Shown here piece after piece: positions 1-9,965 of a stretch of 64,000 nucleotides of DNA. The stretch comes from Methylobacter sp. KS41 (GTDB lineage: Bacteria > Pseudomonadota > Gammaproteobacteria > Methylococcales > Methylomonadaceae), in contig PHSP01000001.1 of the NCBI GenBank assembly GCA_002862125.1, positions 2,359,796 through 2,423,795 of the forward strand, given 5' to 3'. The notes beneath the pieces were generated by a model. The model did no database searches. It saw nothing but the letters and a program-made list of their open reading frames with translations, and was not told where the DNA came from. The translations under genes and the position numbers were made by a program. Each line of letters starts with the position of its first letter. Positions within the stretch are counted from its first letter, which is position 1.

Positions 1-276
1 TGCGGCCAAGTAATTTGAAGTTTTGAGGATAATTTAACTTGAACCTTCATAAAATTAAATTTTAATGCCATCGAGTCGAAGTGAAAAGGCATCACATCGG
101 CGGTCTGATGCTGATGCGACGCCCTCCAACGCCCGCCAAGCTTAGCCCTAGACGATCAACAGCCTTTCGCGAAAATCCAGCAAGGCAATCGCCAAGTCTC
201 GCCAAGCATATCCAGATGCTGGAGTGAATCCACTGAAGACGAGCTCCAAACGGTGCAGACGTCTAAGTCAAACCCT

Positions 277-1017
277 TCAAGCCGGCAACACAAACTTACG
301 GCGGCTAACACCGAACAAACCCATCAAAGCGCCACTAAACAACCAAACAGCTGCAGGCAAAGGCACAGCTGCGACACTCAGCGAAATTGGCATACCGCCC
401 ATCGAACCACCCGCTAAATAGCCAGTCATGCCCACTGAGCCAGTCAACATCGGTCCCATCACACCCAACGCAGTGAAATCGCCATATACGCTTTGAGACC
501 AAGTAGAAGTTGTATTCAGTGGATTAGACGCGTCAAACGTCAGGGTAAAAAAGGCGTTATTGTTGCCGAAGGTCATCGCGTTGCCTCCTGTAACATTATA
601 TCCACCGCCCGACACGACATCGGTGCTGTTTTGCAAAAAGGCGCTTACCGTGACCAGTCCGCCAGAAGTGGAGCTTGCCAGTTGGTTGGTCAGATTTAGT
701 AACGGCGCTTCGTTATTGGCATATCCTCCAGGCTTGGCATATACGTTACCTGAGTAAGCGGCTGCGTTGACGCCGCCAGCCGCAGTGCCATTCGAATCGA
801 AGTAGGATCCATTCCAGCCGTACATGGATTCGGACAATAACCCGGTAAAATTGCTAACTGACGTACCATTCCAGTCGAAGCTGCCATTGAACTGGGTTAC
901 ACCTTGAATGCCGCCGTCAGAAAATACTGCCGACACATCATAGGTGGTTGCGTGTGCCATGGAAGCGCTTGCTGCCAATAACAGCGACGCGCCAAGTTTT
1001 GTTTTGAGATTAATCAT
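277..1017 (-). CDS. VPLP-CTERM (PEP-CTERM-like) exported protein
   Basis: This 246-residue protein begins with a signal peptide (MINLKTKLGASLLL then ...MAHA) and ends with a sorting tail: VPLPAAVWLFSGALMGLFG followed by SRRK. That is the VPLP variant of the PEP-CTERM signal: short motif, hydrophobic helix, basic end. Such proteins are exported and processed by an exosortase and usually end in the matrix or on the surface. The middle is rich in Gly, Asn, Ser and Thr with no recognised enzymatic domain. An AAGGAG ribosome site lies just upstream of the ATG. A c-di-GMP-I riboswitch sits in the leader, so expression is probably tied to the sessile/motile switch. Specific role unknown. Confidence 0.85.
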   Translation of the reverse strand: MINLKTKLGASLLLAASASMAHATTYDVSAVFSDGGIQGVTQFNGSFDWNGTSVSNFTGLLSESMYGWNGSYFDSNGTAAGGVNAAAYSGNVYAKPGGYANNEAPLLNLTNQLASSTSGGLVTVSAFLQNSTDVVSGGGYNVTGGNAMTFGNNNAFFTLTFDASNPLNTTSTWSQSVYGDFTALGVMGPMLTGSVGMTGYLAGGSMGGMPISLSVAAVPLPAAVWLFSGALMGLFGVSRRKFVLPA

Positions 1018-1114
1018 CTAAATTCTCCTTTAGAATTAAAGCTATGGTTTTTTAGGTGATATAGCCATCGCGCCAAGCCTTGCAGGCCAAGCGCGGCAAC
1101 CCTCCATCACCTTC

Positions 1115-1190
1115 GGAGGCAACCCGGCCATCTGGCTTTTCAGCTAGACCCTTTGGCTTTCCGGCCCCGCCTCTCGGCGGGTGTGGCAAT
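1115..1190 (-). promoter_or_regulatory. c-di-GMP-I (GEMM) riboswitch aptamer
   Basis: Read on the minus strand, the leader of the gene at 277-1017 holds a hairpin CCGCC-GAGA-GGCGG with a GNRA loop (1180-1167). Next comes GGCCGGAAAGCC (1166-1155), close to the GEMM core GACGCAAAGCC. Then AGGGTC and finally GATGGCCGGGTTGCC (1132-1118), close to the conserved end TAGCCGGGTTGCC. The order GNRA hairpin, core, second helix is that of class I c-di-GMP aptamers. Downstream, GGTGAT near 1111 can pair with ATCACC near 1065, a possible expression platform. No T-run terminator is visible, so control may act on translation. Not confirmed by a covariance model. Confidence 0.72.
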
Positions 1191-1510
1191 TAAGCTGTAA
1201 GGAGCGCCCTGCTTCGTCAGAACTCACATCGCATAGTGATTTCACTGCGGCATCGGTCACTAGGGTTTAGGCCCTGGCGTCCGTTGTTGTGACTTGATCG
1301 GGCAACCAACACAAATATTTGTTCTTGTCATGGCTGAAGGCGGTATTTTCAGTACTATCCATATTAATCGCCCCAGCCTCGAGAATGACCGAGTGCGTTA
1401 AGACATCACAATAAATAACCGCAAAGCCTACATAAACCGAACTTCCGATGCTGGACACAGCTCGGTTGTAGGATACCTTGCCGAAAGAAAAACATACTGT
1501 AGAAGCCTTG
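1191..1510. other. non-coding spacer between the two VPLP-CTERM genes
   Basis: No credible gene is seen. Open frames here lack recognisable protein features. The stretch contains the 5' leader of the riboswitch-controlled gene and the untranslated end of the upstream gene. Confidence 0.5.
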
Positions 1511-2182
1511 TTAAAGGGTTTTCCGTTGTTTGCCCAAAAACAAAAACCCAATCATGCCACTCAGAAAAGTCCAAACGACTGGCGGCAACGGAACCGCCGA
1601 CACTCTTTCGGAAATCGGATAGCCGCCCATCGACCCCCCATTATCAGCATCTCCAAATCCGGTCATACACATAGGCCCCATCATGCCGCCCGGTTGGCAG
1701 TCACCATAGAACAAGTTACCGAAGCTAGCGGCAGATAACAGTGGATCTAGGCCGCTTAGTTGGGCGGCGCTGACATAAATAGTGGCGTAGGCATTGGCTA
1801 TGCCGGACTGCTTCATCAAGGCTGTGGTATTGAATGCGCCATCAGAATAGATGGAAGTGGTATTTAGCAGGAAAGCTGATGCTGTTACTCCGCCATTGCC
1901 ATCGCTGCTGGATGCGGCCGGATTAAAGTTGAGGTTTAGCAACTTTTGGACTCCGCCATTCAAGCCTGCTGTCATTGCTTCGGATAGGGCGCCGGTCATG
2001 CTGGTGATCGTCTTGGCTTCCGTATCATAAGCGAATGTTCCGTTGAAAACCGTATTTTGATTGCCGCCATAGGCTGGTTCCATGAAGGTTTCCTGAACGT
2101 TATAGTTTACAATGCTTGCCTGTGCTGCCGATGCAGTCATTGCCAATGCAATTGCAGCGGCCAATATTAATTTCGATTCCAT
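1511..2182 (-). CDS. VPLP-CTERM (PEP-CTERM-like) exported protein, second copy
   Basis: A 223-residue paralogue-like neighbour of the protein at 277-1017. It has a signal peptide (MESKLILAAAIALAMTASAAQA) and a C-terminal tail VPLPPVVWTFLSGMIGFLFLG ending in KQRKTL. The body shares the same plan: an early phrase on a tail of Tyr, Asn and Phe residues, GALSEAM, SAFLLNTTS, and a glycine-rich MGG segment shortly before the sorting tail. GALSEAM parallels GLLSESM in the downstream protein, which suggests a tandem duplication followed by divergence. AGGAAAT precedes the ATG. I see no riboswitch in its own leader. Exported and sorted by an exosortase system; molecular role unknown. Confidence 0.83.
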   Translation of the reverse strand: MESKLILAAAIALAMTASAAQASIVNYNVQETFMEPAYGGNQNTVFNGTFAYDTEAKTITSMTGALSEAMTAGLNGGVQKLLNLNFNPAASSSDGNGGVTASAFLLNTTSIYSDGAFNTTALMKQSGIANAYATIYVSAAQLSGLDPLLSAASFGNLFYGDCQPGGMMGPMCMTGFGDADNGGSMGGYPISERVSAVPLPPVVWTFLSGMIGFLFLGKQRKTL

Positions 2183-2888
2183 ATTTATTTCCTGATATAG
2201 TCAAATTAAAAAAGTAGTCACAAGGCTGTCTGGGAACTGACGTTGCTGCATAAATTTCAGCGACTTGTTTTTTTCGCGGCAATCTATCCTCAGAATGCTC
2301 TGCAATTCTGCAGGGAAAGGCCCTTCAATTTTTTTCTAATTTCCAGTAAGCCAAACAAAAAACCGGGTCACTAGCCAATTCCATCTTTTAACACTGGTTT
2401 TTTCATGCCGGGATTGCCGATATGACGCCTATTTGAAAAACAGCAAATGGCTGCCGCTGTTTGACACTCATCATTACATAAGCAAAGAATATGCCATATA
2501 AATAAATTATTGATTTTAATTAATATTTTTATTTTCTCATCGGTAATTATGGAAAAATAAGTGATATGACCCATTTTTTTCAGGGTTTATGGCTTGAAAA
2601 GCCTATGCGCTTTCTTAAACAGGCCTAAGCCTTTACCGCCAATGAGACCGATAACGGCTTGTTTATGTCAAACCAAAGTTATCAGCGTTATGAAAATCTG
2701 GCCTCGACGATAGATGCAATGGATGTCCGGTCAATATTGGCGGTTTATTGGAAATTCAGACTGTTAATGCTGCAAATGGGTAATCCGTGCAACAGGCTTT
2801 AGCCGGAGTGCGCCGCATGTCTGGCTTTGTTTTGACGAAACCAGTAAGATGGGTCCAGAAGGCGCATTAGTGATAGCGTAACGCACCG
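2183..2888. other. gene-free stretch upstream of the VPLP-CTERM gene
   Basis: About 700 bases with no open frame that I can support. The 2200-2600 part is AT-rich. Close to its right end, 2856-2888, lies a REP-like string containing GCATTAG and AGCGTAACGCACC. The ISAs1-family element begins directly after it. Confidence 0.5.
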
Positions 2889-4091
2889 CAGGGCAATCGC
2901 GCTTAAATTATCCCCATGACACGAAGTAAATAATCGTTGTCCCATCCGGCCTTTAATCGTTTGATCTTGACGCCGACCTTAGCTGTTTTTTCAGTCTTGA
3001 TCAGATTCAGAGCGATATGCCGTATCACCGCCAGGTTCGCAGCGCTATGCCCCTTGCGAGCTCGATTGCTATCTTCATCAAAGGCAATATCAAGAACCCA
3101 ATGAAGATTGTTTTCAATTGCCCAATGCGCTCGCACCACACGCTCTAATCGCTTTGGATCATTCGCATTAAGGCTGCTGATAAAATAGCGTGTTTCCTCA
3201 GTAACTTTGTCGCCGATTTCTCTTTTGGCAGTGACGGCGATAATGCTTTGCAGACTGTCCCAATTATGCCGCTCTTGTAACCAGGCTATATCGGCGGTTG
3301 CTCGAATCGAACGTGTTTCGATTCGGCCATGCTCACCTTCATAGCTAACAGCGGTAACCAGCTGGGATAAAGACGAAGTAAAAAATGTTTTAACATCGTC
3401 ATGCAGATTACCCTGATTGCCTTTCAGGCTAAACACATAATCGCCGCCTTGTCGTTTAATCTGTTCGGCTATTTTCTTTTGGCAACCCATCGCATCGATA
3501 GTAATCACTGCTCCCGCTATATCCAGCCGTGACAGTAACTTGGGAATAGCCGTGATTTCATTCGATTTATCGTCAACTTTAACTTGGCCTAAAACCAGGT
3601 TATTCTGTTGCGCCCAGGCACTGACCATGTAGATAGCGGCTTTTTTTGAAGCCTTGTCTATGCTGCGCCTTAAGCACTTGCCATCGATCGCAATCACTTC
3701 GCCTTCGGTTAGCTTGGCTAGGTCAGCAATCCAGCGAGAAAAACAGCTGCTAAAGTGTTCGGTATCAATAGCGGCATAAACTTCACCAAAGGTGTCGTGC
3801 GAGGGTATGCCATGCTTTAAACCAAGCACTTCAGTAAACCACTCCTCTTTTGCACGCCCAAATTCTTCAATAGCAACCCAGTTATCAGCTCCACAAATCA
3901 CAGCGCAGATGCTGATAAAGAAAATATCTTGCAACTGATGCTTCTTTTGTCTGTTTACCCTCGGGTCTTTAATACTCGAAAAGTGATGAATTATAGATGG
4001 TGTAGGTTTTGCAATCATTTAGAATCAAAATGATAGACTTATTACCTCATCTAAATTCTATTTTCAAGTGTTTTTAAGTGCGATTGCCCTG
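2889..4091 (-). mobile_element. ISAs1-family insertion sequence, intact
   Basis: About 1.2 kb bounded by imperfect inverted repeats: CAGGGCAATCGCGCTTAAA at 2889-2907, and the complement of TTTTTAAGTGCGATTGCCCTG at 4071-4091, differing mainly at one base in the first 18. It carries one full transposase gene. No clean target duplication is visible: left flank ...ACGCACCG, right flank GACGCGCA.... Confidence 0.85.
2903..4018 (-). CDS. ISAs1-family transposase
   Basis: This 371-residue DDE transposase starts MIAKPTPSIIHHFSSIKDPR, typical of the ISAs1/H-repeat family. The N-terminal associated domain contains QLQDIFFISICAVICGADNW. Catalytic residues can be placed: first Asp in GEVIAIDGKCLR (about residue 114), second Asp in VITIDAMGCQKK (about 175), and Glu in HWAIENNLHWVLDIAFDED (about 303). 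The length is normal for the family and there is no internal stop or frameshift, so the protein is probably active. It fills the whole element and nothing else is encoded inside it. Confidence 0.93.
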   Translation of the reverse strand: MIAKPTPSIIHHFSSIKDPRVNRQKKHQLQDIFFISICAVICGADNWVAIEEFGRAKEEWFTEVLGLKHGIPSHDTFGEVYAAIDTEHFSSCFSRWIADLAKLTEGEVIAIDGKCLRRSIDKASKKAAIYMVSAWAQQNNLVLGQVKVDDKSNEITAIPKLLSRLDIAGAVITIDAMGCQKKIAEQIKRQGGDYVFSLKGNQGNLHDDVKTFFTSSLSQLVTAVSYEGEHGRIETRSIRATADIAWLQERHNWDSLQSIIAVTAKREIGDKVTEETRYFISSLNANDPKRLERVVRAHWAIENNLHWVLDIAFDEDSNRARKGHSAANLAVIRHIALNLIKTEKTAKVGVKIKRLKAGWDNDYLLRVMGII

Positions 4092-4134
4092 GACGCGCAA
4101 CCAGAAGGTCTTTCCGTTTTAAGTGATCTATGAC

Positions 4135-4187
4135 CGCGTCGTAATCCGCCTTATGCGGTATTCATTCATACGGCGGGTTACGACGCG
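4135..4187. repeat. REP-like palindrome
   Basis: Arms CGCGTCGTAATCCGCC (4135-4150) and GGCGGGTTACGACGCG (4172-4187) pair at 15 of 16 positions around a 21-base loop. It resembles the common GGCGGATTACG-type intergenic palindromes. It sits between the two insertion sequences. A further half-like string, GCGTCTAATCCGCC, follows near 4218-4231. Confidence 0.7.
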
Positions 4188-4315
4188 AGGTAAATCTTTA
4201 CTTGTTCGAAACTCGTATGGTTTTCGCGTCTAATCCGCCACACGGCCCCTTAACCTCCAGGGAGAGCATGGTTTCCCGGATGGAAAAATGATTGATTCCA
4301 AAGGGTCGCAGGCGC

Positions 4316-6432
4316 TTAACCCATCTTCGTGACTCCAGTCGCCCTAAGTTATTGATTTTTGGTTACCGGCGGTTTTCATTTCGAAAAAACCCTTTAAAAT
4401 CAATGCTCATTTTTCGCTCTCTCTTGTAGTGCCATCCATTTAGGTTTGCATCTTGATTTTTTCCGGAATAGCGCCCATGCTAGAGCCATGTATATTCGAA
4501 GAACCAAAACCAAAACAGCGGATCATGGCGAAGATTCCTATACCTATCGGATCGTTGAATCCGTGCGTGAGGGAACACAAGTCAAGCAACGTACGCTACT
4601 CAATCTAGGCAAAGACTTTGCCATTGAGCCCGCGCACTGGCCCTTGCTTGCGGCCAGAATTGAACAGCTTCTGCAAGGCTCAGCGCCGCGCCAAGACGAG
4701 TTGTTTCATTTAGAGGATGATGCCGGTCAACTTCTGGAGGCCGCCGCCGTGCGCTATAGCGACCTCATCATCGCGAAACTGGCGCAACCGGTGGCGGCAG
4801 CGACGCCCGGGCAGGATTATCATAGTGTCGGCATTAATCATATCGAAGCCCATCAAGCCCGCAGCATCGGCGGGGAAACGTTGGCGTTGCATGCGGTCAT
4901 GCAGTTGCAGCTGGATCAGAAGCTTGCCGCACTGGGCTTTAACAAAATCGATGCCGCGGCGGCATTGGGCAGCATCATAGGGCGCATGATTTCACCCGGC
5001 AGCGAACTGCAGACCCATGACTGGCTGCAAGCACGTACCGGCCTGGGTGAACTGCTTGATCATGACTACGGCAGCACCAGTCTGACGCGCCTGTACACCA
5101 TCAGCGATAAGTTGCTCAAACACCAGTCGGCGCTGGAAACTTTTCTGGGTGCTCAGGAGCAGACCTTATTCGATTTAAACCGGAGCATCGTCTTGTACGA
5201 CTTGACCAACACCTATTTTGAAGGCCAGTGCGCCCAAAACCCCAAGGCCCGGTTCGGCCGCTCCAAAGAAAAACGCCGTGATTGCCCATTGGTGACCTTA
5301 GGTCTGGTTCTGGATGGCAATGGCTTCCCGCTCAGCAGCCAGGTCTTTCCAGGCAACGCCAGCGAGCCCGCCACGTTGGCGCTGATGCTGGACGGTCTGC
5401 AGGGGAAAAATCCATTAGCCGGAGAAAAACCGGTCATTATCATGGATGCCGGCATTGCCAGCGCTGACAATCTCGCCTGGTTAAGCGCGCGCGGTTATCT
5501 TTACCTGGTGGTCAGCCGGGAACGCTACCTACAAGATCCCAGAGACCAGGATAATGCCGTACTGGTTAGGGAAACCGGACAGAGCAAAGTCAGCGTTTAC
5601 CGCACAATCGATGCAGAAACCGGGGAAACCCGGCTCTATTGCCACTCCGATCAAAAAGCCAAAAAAGAACAGGCCATCCGCAACCGCTTCCACGTTCGTC
5701 TGGAAGAGGGGCTCGACAAGCTCCATGCCGGTTTGGACAAAAAAGGCACGATCAAAAACTACGCGAAAATACTCGAACGCATTGGCCGGCTGCGCGAAAA
5801 AAACAGCCGCGTCGCGCAAGACTACCGCATTGAAGTCATTGCTGATGACGCGAAAAACAACGCCATCCGTATTGAATGGCAGCGTGAACCCAAAAGTGAA
5901 CAAAAAGACCGGCACTGCGGAGTTTACTGCCTGAGAACCACTACTCCGGACTGGTCGGAAGAACAATTGTGGTCAACCTATATCATGCTGACCGAGATCG
6001 AAGCCACGTTCAGAAGCTTGAAAACCGACCTCGGCTTACGTCCAGTTTTCCACCATAAAGAAGAACGCGTCACCGGACACTTGTTCATTACTTTAATGGC
6101 CTACCATCTGGTGCATACCCTGCGCTATCAACTCAAGCAGCAGGGTATCCATTTAAGCTGGGACAGCATACGCAACATTATGTCGACCCAACAACGCCTC
6201 ACGATTACCTTGCCGACAGAGGATAATAAGACCATTCACCTGCGCACAACAACCCAAGCCGAAACACGCCAAAAACAACTATACGCAGCCTTAAGTATCA
6301 AACCTGACCTGATAGGTAAATGTAAGACGATTATTGATAAGAAAAAATATGTAGTGCCATTTGAGATAAATTAAAATTTTAACTTATTGAAATAACAAGA
6401 AATTATCAGTAGAATTCACGAAGATGGGTTAA
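4316..6432 (+). mobile_element. IS1634-type (IS4 superfamily) insertion sequence, intact
   Basis: About 2.1 kb bounded by perfect 17-base inverted repeats: TTAACCCATCTTCGTGA at 4316-4332 and TCACGAAGATGGGTTAA at 6416-6432. One full transposase gene lies inside. Flanks (GCAGGCGC left, AAAAGCAT right) show no target duplication. The first 32 bases of its left end recur with one mismatch at 63917-63948. Confidence 0.88.
4488..6374 (+). CDS. IS1634-family transposase
   Basis: A large DDE transposase of about 628 residues. I place the start at the ATG giving MYIRRTKTKT, the usual family start; an in-frame ATG lies 14 codons upstream at 4446. An N-terminal module (HYSVG-like phrase HSVGINHIEAHQ near 115) precedes the catalytic domain. 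Catalytic residues are visible in VLYDLTNTYFEG (first Asp), PVIIMDAGIASADNLAWL (second Asp) and LTEIEATFRSLKTDLGLRP (Glu), the last followed by HHKEERVTGHLFITLMAYHL, a strong family block. No frameshift or stop, so probably functional. It is the only gene between perfect terminal repeats. Confidence 0.92.
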   Translation: MYIRRTKTKTADHGEDSYTYRIVESVREGTQVKQRTLLNLGKDFAIEPAHWPLLAARIEQLLQGSAPRQDELFHLEDDAGQLLEAAAVRYSDLIIAKLAQPVAAATPGQDYHSVGINHIEAHQARSIGGETLALHAVMQLQLDQKLAALGFNKIDAAAALGSIIGRMISPGSELQTHDWLQARTGLGELLDHDYGSTSLTRLYTISDKLLKHQSALETFLGAQEQTLFDLNRSIVLYDLTNTYFEGQCAQNPKARFGRSKEKRRDCPLVTLGLVLDGNGFPLSSQVFPGNASEPATLALMLDGLQGKNPLAGEKPVIIMDAGIASADNLAWLSARGYLYLVVSRERYLQDPRDQDNAVLVRETGQSKVSVYRTIDAETGETRLYCHSDQKAKKEQAIRNRFHVRLEEGLDKLHAGLDKKGTIKNYAKILERIGRLREKNSRVAQDYRIEVIADDAKNNAIRIEWQREPKSEQKDRHCGVYCLRTTTPDWSEEQLWSTYIMLTEIEATFRSLKTDLGLRPVFHHKEERVTGHLFITLMAYHLVHTLRYQLKQQGIHLSWDSIRNIMSTQQRLTITLPTEDNKTIHLRTTTQAETRQKQLYAALSIKPDLIGKCKTIIDKKKYVVPFEIN

Positions 6433-6528
6433 AAAAGCATCCAAAATCCGGGGGTCGAAAATCACCTATAAGCCTTTCCAGGCATGAGGCTGACCCAATT
6501 ACCATGGAACTTTAGAAACTTTTGTTGC

Positions 6529-7758
6529 TTAGGGCTCGGCGCTTGGAAATCTGTCCATGCCGCGTAAAACCGGAAACTTAACCATGCACAATGCCGTAAT
6601 AACCAATGTGGCAACGCCGCCTATGATCACCGCCGGAACCAGTCCGAACCAGGCCGCCGTCAAGCCTGACTCAAATTCACCCAGCTCGTTTGACGCCCCG
6701 ATAAATACCGAATTAACCGCGCTGACCCGGCCACGGATTGCATCGGGGGTTTCCAGCTGAACCAGCATGTGACGGATATAAACGCTAACCATATCCCCTG
6801 CGCCCATCAGAACCAGCGCCGCCATCGACAGCAAAAAGTTCGTCGAGAGACCAAACAGCACGGTCGCCACGCCAAATAGAAATACGCCGTCAAACATCCA
6901 GCGACCGATGTTGCGAGTGACCGGCGAAAAACCGAGAATCACGGCGGTAAAGGCTGCGCCGATAGCGGGCGCCGTACGCAGCAATCCAAGACCGGCCGGA
7001 TCAATATGCAAAACATCGCTGGCGTAGGCAGGTAACAGCGCGGTTGCCCCGCCGAACAGCACCGCAAATAAATCCAGGGAGATCGCCCCCAATATCACCG
7101 GACGTGAACGGACAAAGCGCAACCCTTCCAGCAATGTATGCCAGGAGGCGGGTTCTCGTTTGATCCGGGTTGGCTGCATGCGAATCGGCGCTATTAGCGC
7201 TACCGCCAGAGCCAGTAATACACTCACGAGGGTGTAAACCGTCTGGGCTCCAAATAGATAGAACCAGCCGCCTAATACCGGTCCGGCGATAACGGCAACG
7301 TGAAACGACGATGAGCTTAGCGCCACTGCGTTGCTAAAGCTGTCAGGCGGCACCAGATTGATGAGAATAGCCTGACTGGCCGGCATCATAAACGCCCGTG
7401 CCGAACCATATAACGCCATGACGGCAAACACCGGCCAGACTGACTGGAAGGACGTCAACGAGAACGCAAGCAGCAGCAATCCACACAGCATTTCCAGAAA
7501 TAAACATCCGGCGATGATCCACCGGCGATTCCATTGATCAGCAACATGCCCGGCAACCAATATCAGCAAGGCGAAAGGGACAAATTGCGCCAGCCCGATA
7601 AGGCCAAGATCCAGCGCGTCGCCGGTTTTCTCATAAACTTGCCAACCCACGGCAACGCTTTGCATCTGCACCGCCACGGTAGCTAAAAACCGGGCGGACA
7701 GAAACAAGGTAAAATTTCGATGGCGCAAAGCGCCGAACTTTTTAGTGGCTATCGACAT
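6529..7758 (-). CDS. MFS transporter (MFS_3 / EntS-like)
   Basis: A 409-residue integral membrane protein with about 12 hydrophobic segments. It begins LRHRNFTLFLSARFLATVAVQMQSVAVGWQVY, a start common to the MFS_3 group that includes the enterobactin exporter EntS. The loop between helices 2 and 3 reads GHVADQWNRRW, the standard MFS signature. It is expected to be a proton-driven exporter in the inner membrane. The substrate cannot be told from sequence: no siderophore gene lies nearby. The gene lies 76 bases downstream of acs on the same strand, so the two may share transcripts, although their functions have no obvious link. Confidence 0.8.
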   Translation of the reverse strand: MSIATKKFGALRHRNFTLFLSARFLATVAVQMQSVAVGWQVYEKTGDALDLGLIGLAQFVPFALLILVAGHVADQWNRRWIIAGCLFLEMLCGLLLLAFSLTSFQSVWPVFAVMALYGSARAFMMPASQAILINLVPPDSFSNAVALSSSSFHVAVIAGPVLGGWFYLFGAQTVYTLVSVLLALAVALIAPIRMQPTRIKREPASWHTLLEGLRFVRSRPVILGAISLDLFAVLFGGATALLPAYASDVLHIDPAGLGLLRTAPAIGAAFTAVILGFSPVTRNIGRWMFDGVFLFGVATVLFGLSTNFLLSMAALVLMGAGDMVSVYIRHMLVQLETPDAIRGRVSAVNSVFIGASNELGEFESGLTAAWFGLVPAVIIGGVATLVITALCMVKFPVLRGMDRFPSAEP

Positions 7759-7834
7759 ATAAGCTTAACCGCCAGCTCCGGAACAAACCTTATAAAATGG
7801 CGCGCCATTAATGGGCAGCGCCGACAGTCAAGTC

Positions 7835-9772
7835 TTATTTATTGGCGCGATGGTCAATAATGTCTTCAACTACCGATGGATCGGCAAGCGTGGATGTATC
7901 GCCCAGGTTATCAAGTTCATTAGCGGCGACTTTACGCAAAATGCGGCGCATGATTTTACCGGAACGGGTTTTTGGCAAACCGGGCGCCCATTGAATAATA
8001 TCGGGATGGGCAATGCCCCCGATTTCTTTTCTAACCAGCTCAACCAGTTCTTTTCTGAGTTCTTCAGAAGCCTCTACGCCGGCATTCAAGGTGACATAAG
8101 CGTAAATCCCCTGCCCTTTTATGTCGTGCGGATAACCGACCACAGCGGCTTCCGCGACCTGTTCGTGCATTACCAGGGCGCTTTCAATTTCCGCAGTGCC
8201 CAATCTGTGACCGGACACGTTAATAACATCATCGACACGCCCGGTAATCCAGTAATAACCATCTTCGTCCCGGCGCGCGCCATCACCGGCAAAATAGTAG
8301 CCGGGATAGTTTTTAAAATAAGTGTCGATAAAACGTTGGTGATCGCCATAGACTGTCCGCGCCTGCCCTGGCCACGGCCTGCTGATGACCAGGATGCCTT
8401 CCGCCTCGCCTTCCATGATAAGCCCCTGATTGTCCATGATTTCCGGTTTGACGCCAAAAAACGGCAAGGTTGCCGATCCCGGTTTTAATGCGGTAACGCC
8501 TGGCAAGGGGGTTATTAATATGCCGCCCGTTTCGGTTTGCCACCAGGTGTCCATAATAGGACATTCTCCGTTGCCGGCTATATGGTAATACCATTCCCAG
8601 GCTTCCGGGTTAATGGGTTCGCCTACACTGCCAAGAATGCGCAGGCTGCCGCGATTGGTGCGGGTGACAAATTCATTACCTTGCGCCATTAAGGCGCGAA
8701 TTGCCGTGGGCGCGGTATAAAAAATATTCACCCGATGTTTATCGATCACGCGCCAGAACCGGTCGGCTTCCGGGTAAGTCGGCACGCCCTCGAAAAGAAG
8801 GGTAGTCGCGCCGTTGCACAAGGGTCCATAGATCATATACGAATGCCCGGTTATCCAGCCTATATCGGCGGTGCACCAGTAAATATCCCCATCATGGTAG
8901 TCAAATATATACTTGTGGGTCATGGCGGCATACAGCAAATAGCCGCCGGTGGTGTGCAAAACACCTTTGGGTTTCCCCGTCGAACCGGATGTATAAAGGA
9001 TAAACAAGGGATCTTCCGCATCCATTTCTTCAGCCGGACAGTCAGCTGAAGCTGCGGACATCGCCTCGTGATACCAGAGGTCGCGCGGCTCAAGCCAGTC
9101 TATCGGATTGCCGGTGTTCTTTATAACGATAACTTTTTTAAGGCCCGGACATGAAGCAGCTGCAAGATCAACATTAGCTTTGATCGGTATGGCTTTTCCG
9201 CCACGGTAACCTTCGTCCGCGCAAACCACGATGTTGCAGTCTGAGTCCAGTATGCGGTCTTTTAACGCTTCAGCGGAAAAACCGCCAAACACGATGGAGT
9301 GAACCGCGCCGATACGGGTGCAAGCCAGCATCACCGATGCCGCTTCCGCAATCATGGGCAAGTAGATGCAAACCCGGTCGCCTTTTTTAACGCCTTGCGT
9401 TTTCAGGACATTGGCAAATTTACAGACCCTCTCATGCAATTGCCGGTAAGTGATTTGTTTATCATGAGCCGGATCATCGCCTTCCCAGATAATAGCAACC
9501 TGGCCGCCTCGTGTTTCAAGATGACGATCAATGCAATTGACGCTGACGTTAAGTTTTCCGCCTTCAAACCAGCGTATATAGCCTTTTGGATAATCGTAAT
9601 CCATGACAGTATGCCAGCGTTCGCTCCACGACAAAAACTGTTCAGCCTGCTGCGCCCAAAATGCCTCCGGCTCGGCAATCGAGAACTGATACATGGTTTT
9701 ATAGGTCTCGGCGCTGATATGCGCCTGAGCGGCTATGTCCGGTTTTACATCATAAATCTTAACGTCTGACAT
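7835..9772 (-). CDS. acs: acetyl-CoA synthetase
   Basis: This 645-residue AMP-forming acetate-CoA ligase has the normal family length. Visible motifs: P-loop [20 protein letters not shown] (about residues 262-281), the WWQTETGG block, [37 protein letters not shown], and the C-terminal TRSGKIMRR, whose Lys (about 612) is the acetylation-sensitive catalytic lysine. It converts acetate, ATP and CoA to acetyl-CoA in the cytoplasm. AAGGA lies 7 bases upstream of the ATG. No Pat/CobB-type regulator is adjacent. In a one-carbon organism it would serve acetate salvage or overflow re-uptake. Confidence 0.96.
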   Translation of the reverse strand: MSDVKIYDVKPDIAAQAHISAETYKTMYQFSIAEPEAFWAQQAEQFLSWSERWHTVMDYDYPKGYIRWFEGGKLNVSVNCIDRHLETRGGQVAIIWEGDDPAHDKQITYRQLHERVCKFANVLKTQGVKKGDRVCIYLPMIAEAASVMLACTRIGAVHSIVFGGFSAEALKDRILDSDCNIVVCADEGYRGGKAIPIKANVDLAAASCPGLKKVIVIKNTGNPIDWLEPRDLWYHEAMSAASADCPAEEMDAEDPLFILYTSGSTGKPKGVLHTTGGYLLYAAMTHKYIFDYHDGDIYWCTADIGWITGHSYMIYGPLCNGATTLLFEGVPTYPEADRFWRVIDKHRVNIFYTAPTAIRALMAQGNEFVTRTNRGSLRILGSVGEPINPEAWEWYYHIAGNGECPIMDTWWQTETGGILITPLPGVTALKPGSATLPFFGVKPEIMDNQGLIMEGEAEGILVISRPWPGQARTVYGDHQRFIDTYFKNYPGYYFAGDGARRDEDGYYWITGRVDDVINVSGHRLGTAEIESALVMHEQVAEAAVVGYPHDIKGQGIYAYVTLNAGVEASEELRKELVELVRKEIGGIAHPDIIQWAPGLPKTRSGKIMRRILRKVAANELDNLGDTSTLADPSVVEDIIDHRANK

Positions 9773-9965
9773 TCGTTAATCCTTGGTTTGCCTGAAGAAC
9801 GTGCAATATTTAGTGAGTACCAAAGCTGATTGCACGAGTGTTGTTAGGGTGAATAGCGTTGCCCGCAGATCTTTGGAAGGTATGATTGACCGGCATAAGA
9901 TTGTTCTAAAATATCCGCATCCATCATAAGCGATGCCTTCCGTTACCCAATCCCCTCCCAGGGCG

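Noticed and set aside
1..276. Left edge of the window, looked at for a gene end or riboswitch
   Set aside because: No open frame with features and no structured motif that I can support.
1267..1551. 94-codon open frame overlapping the end of the second VPLP-CTERM gene
   Set aside because: No signal peptide or domain, and it runs in the spacer before the riboswitch.
7811..8488. 225-codon open frame antisense to acs
   Set aside because: Opposite strand has a full acetyl-CoA synthetase with all motifs.
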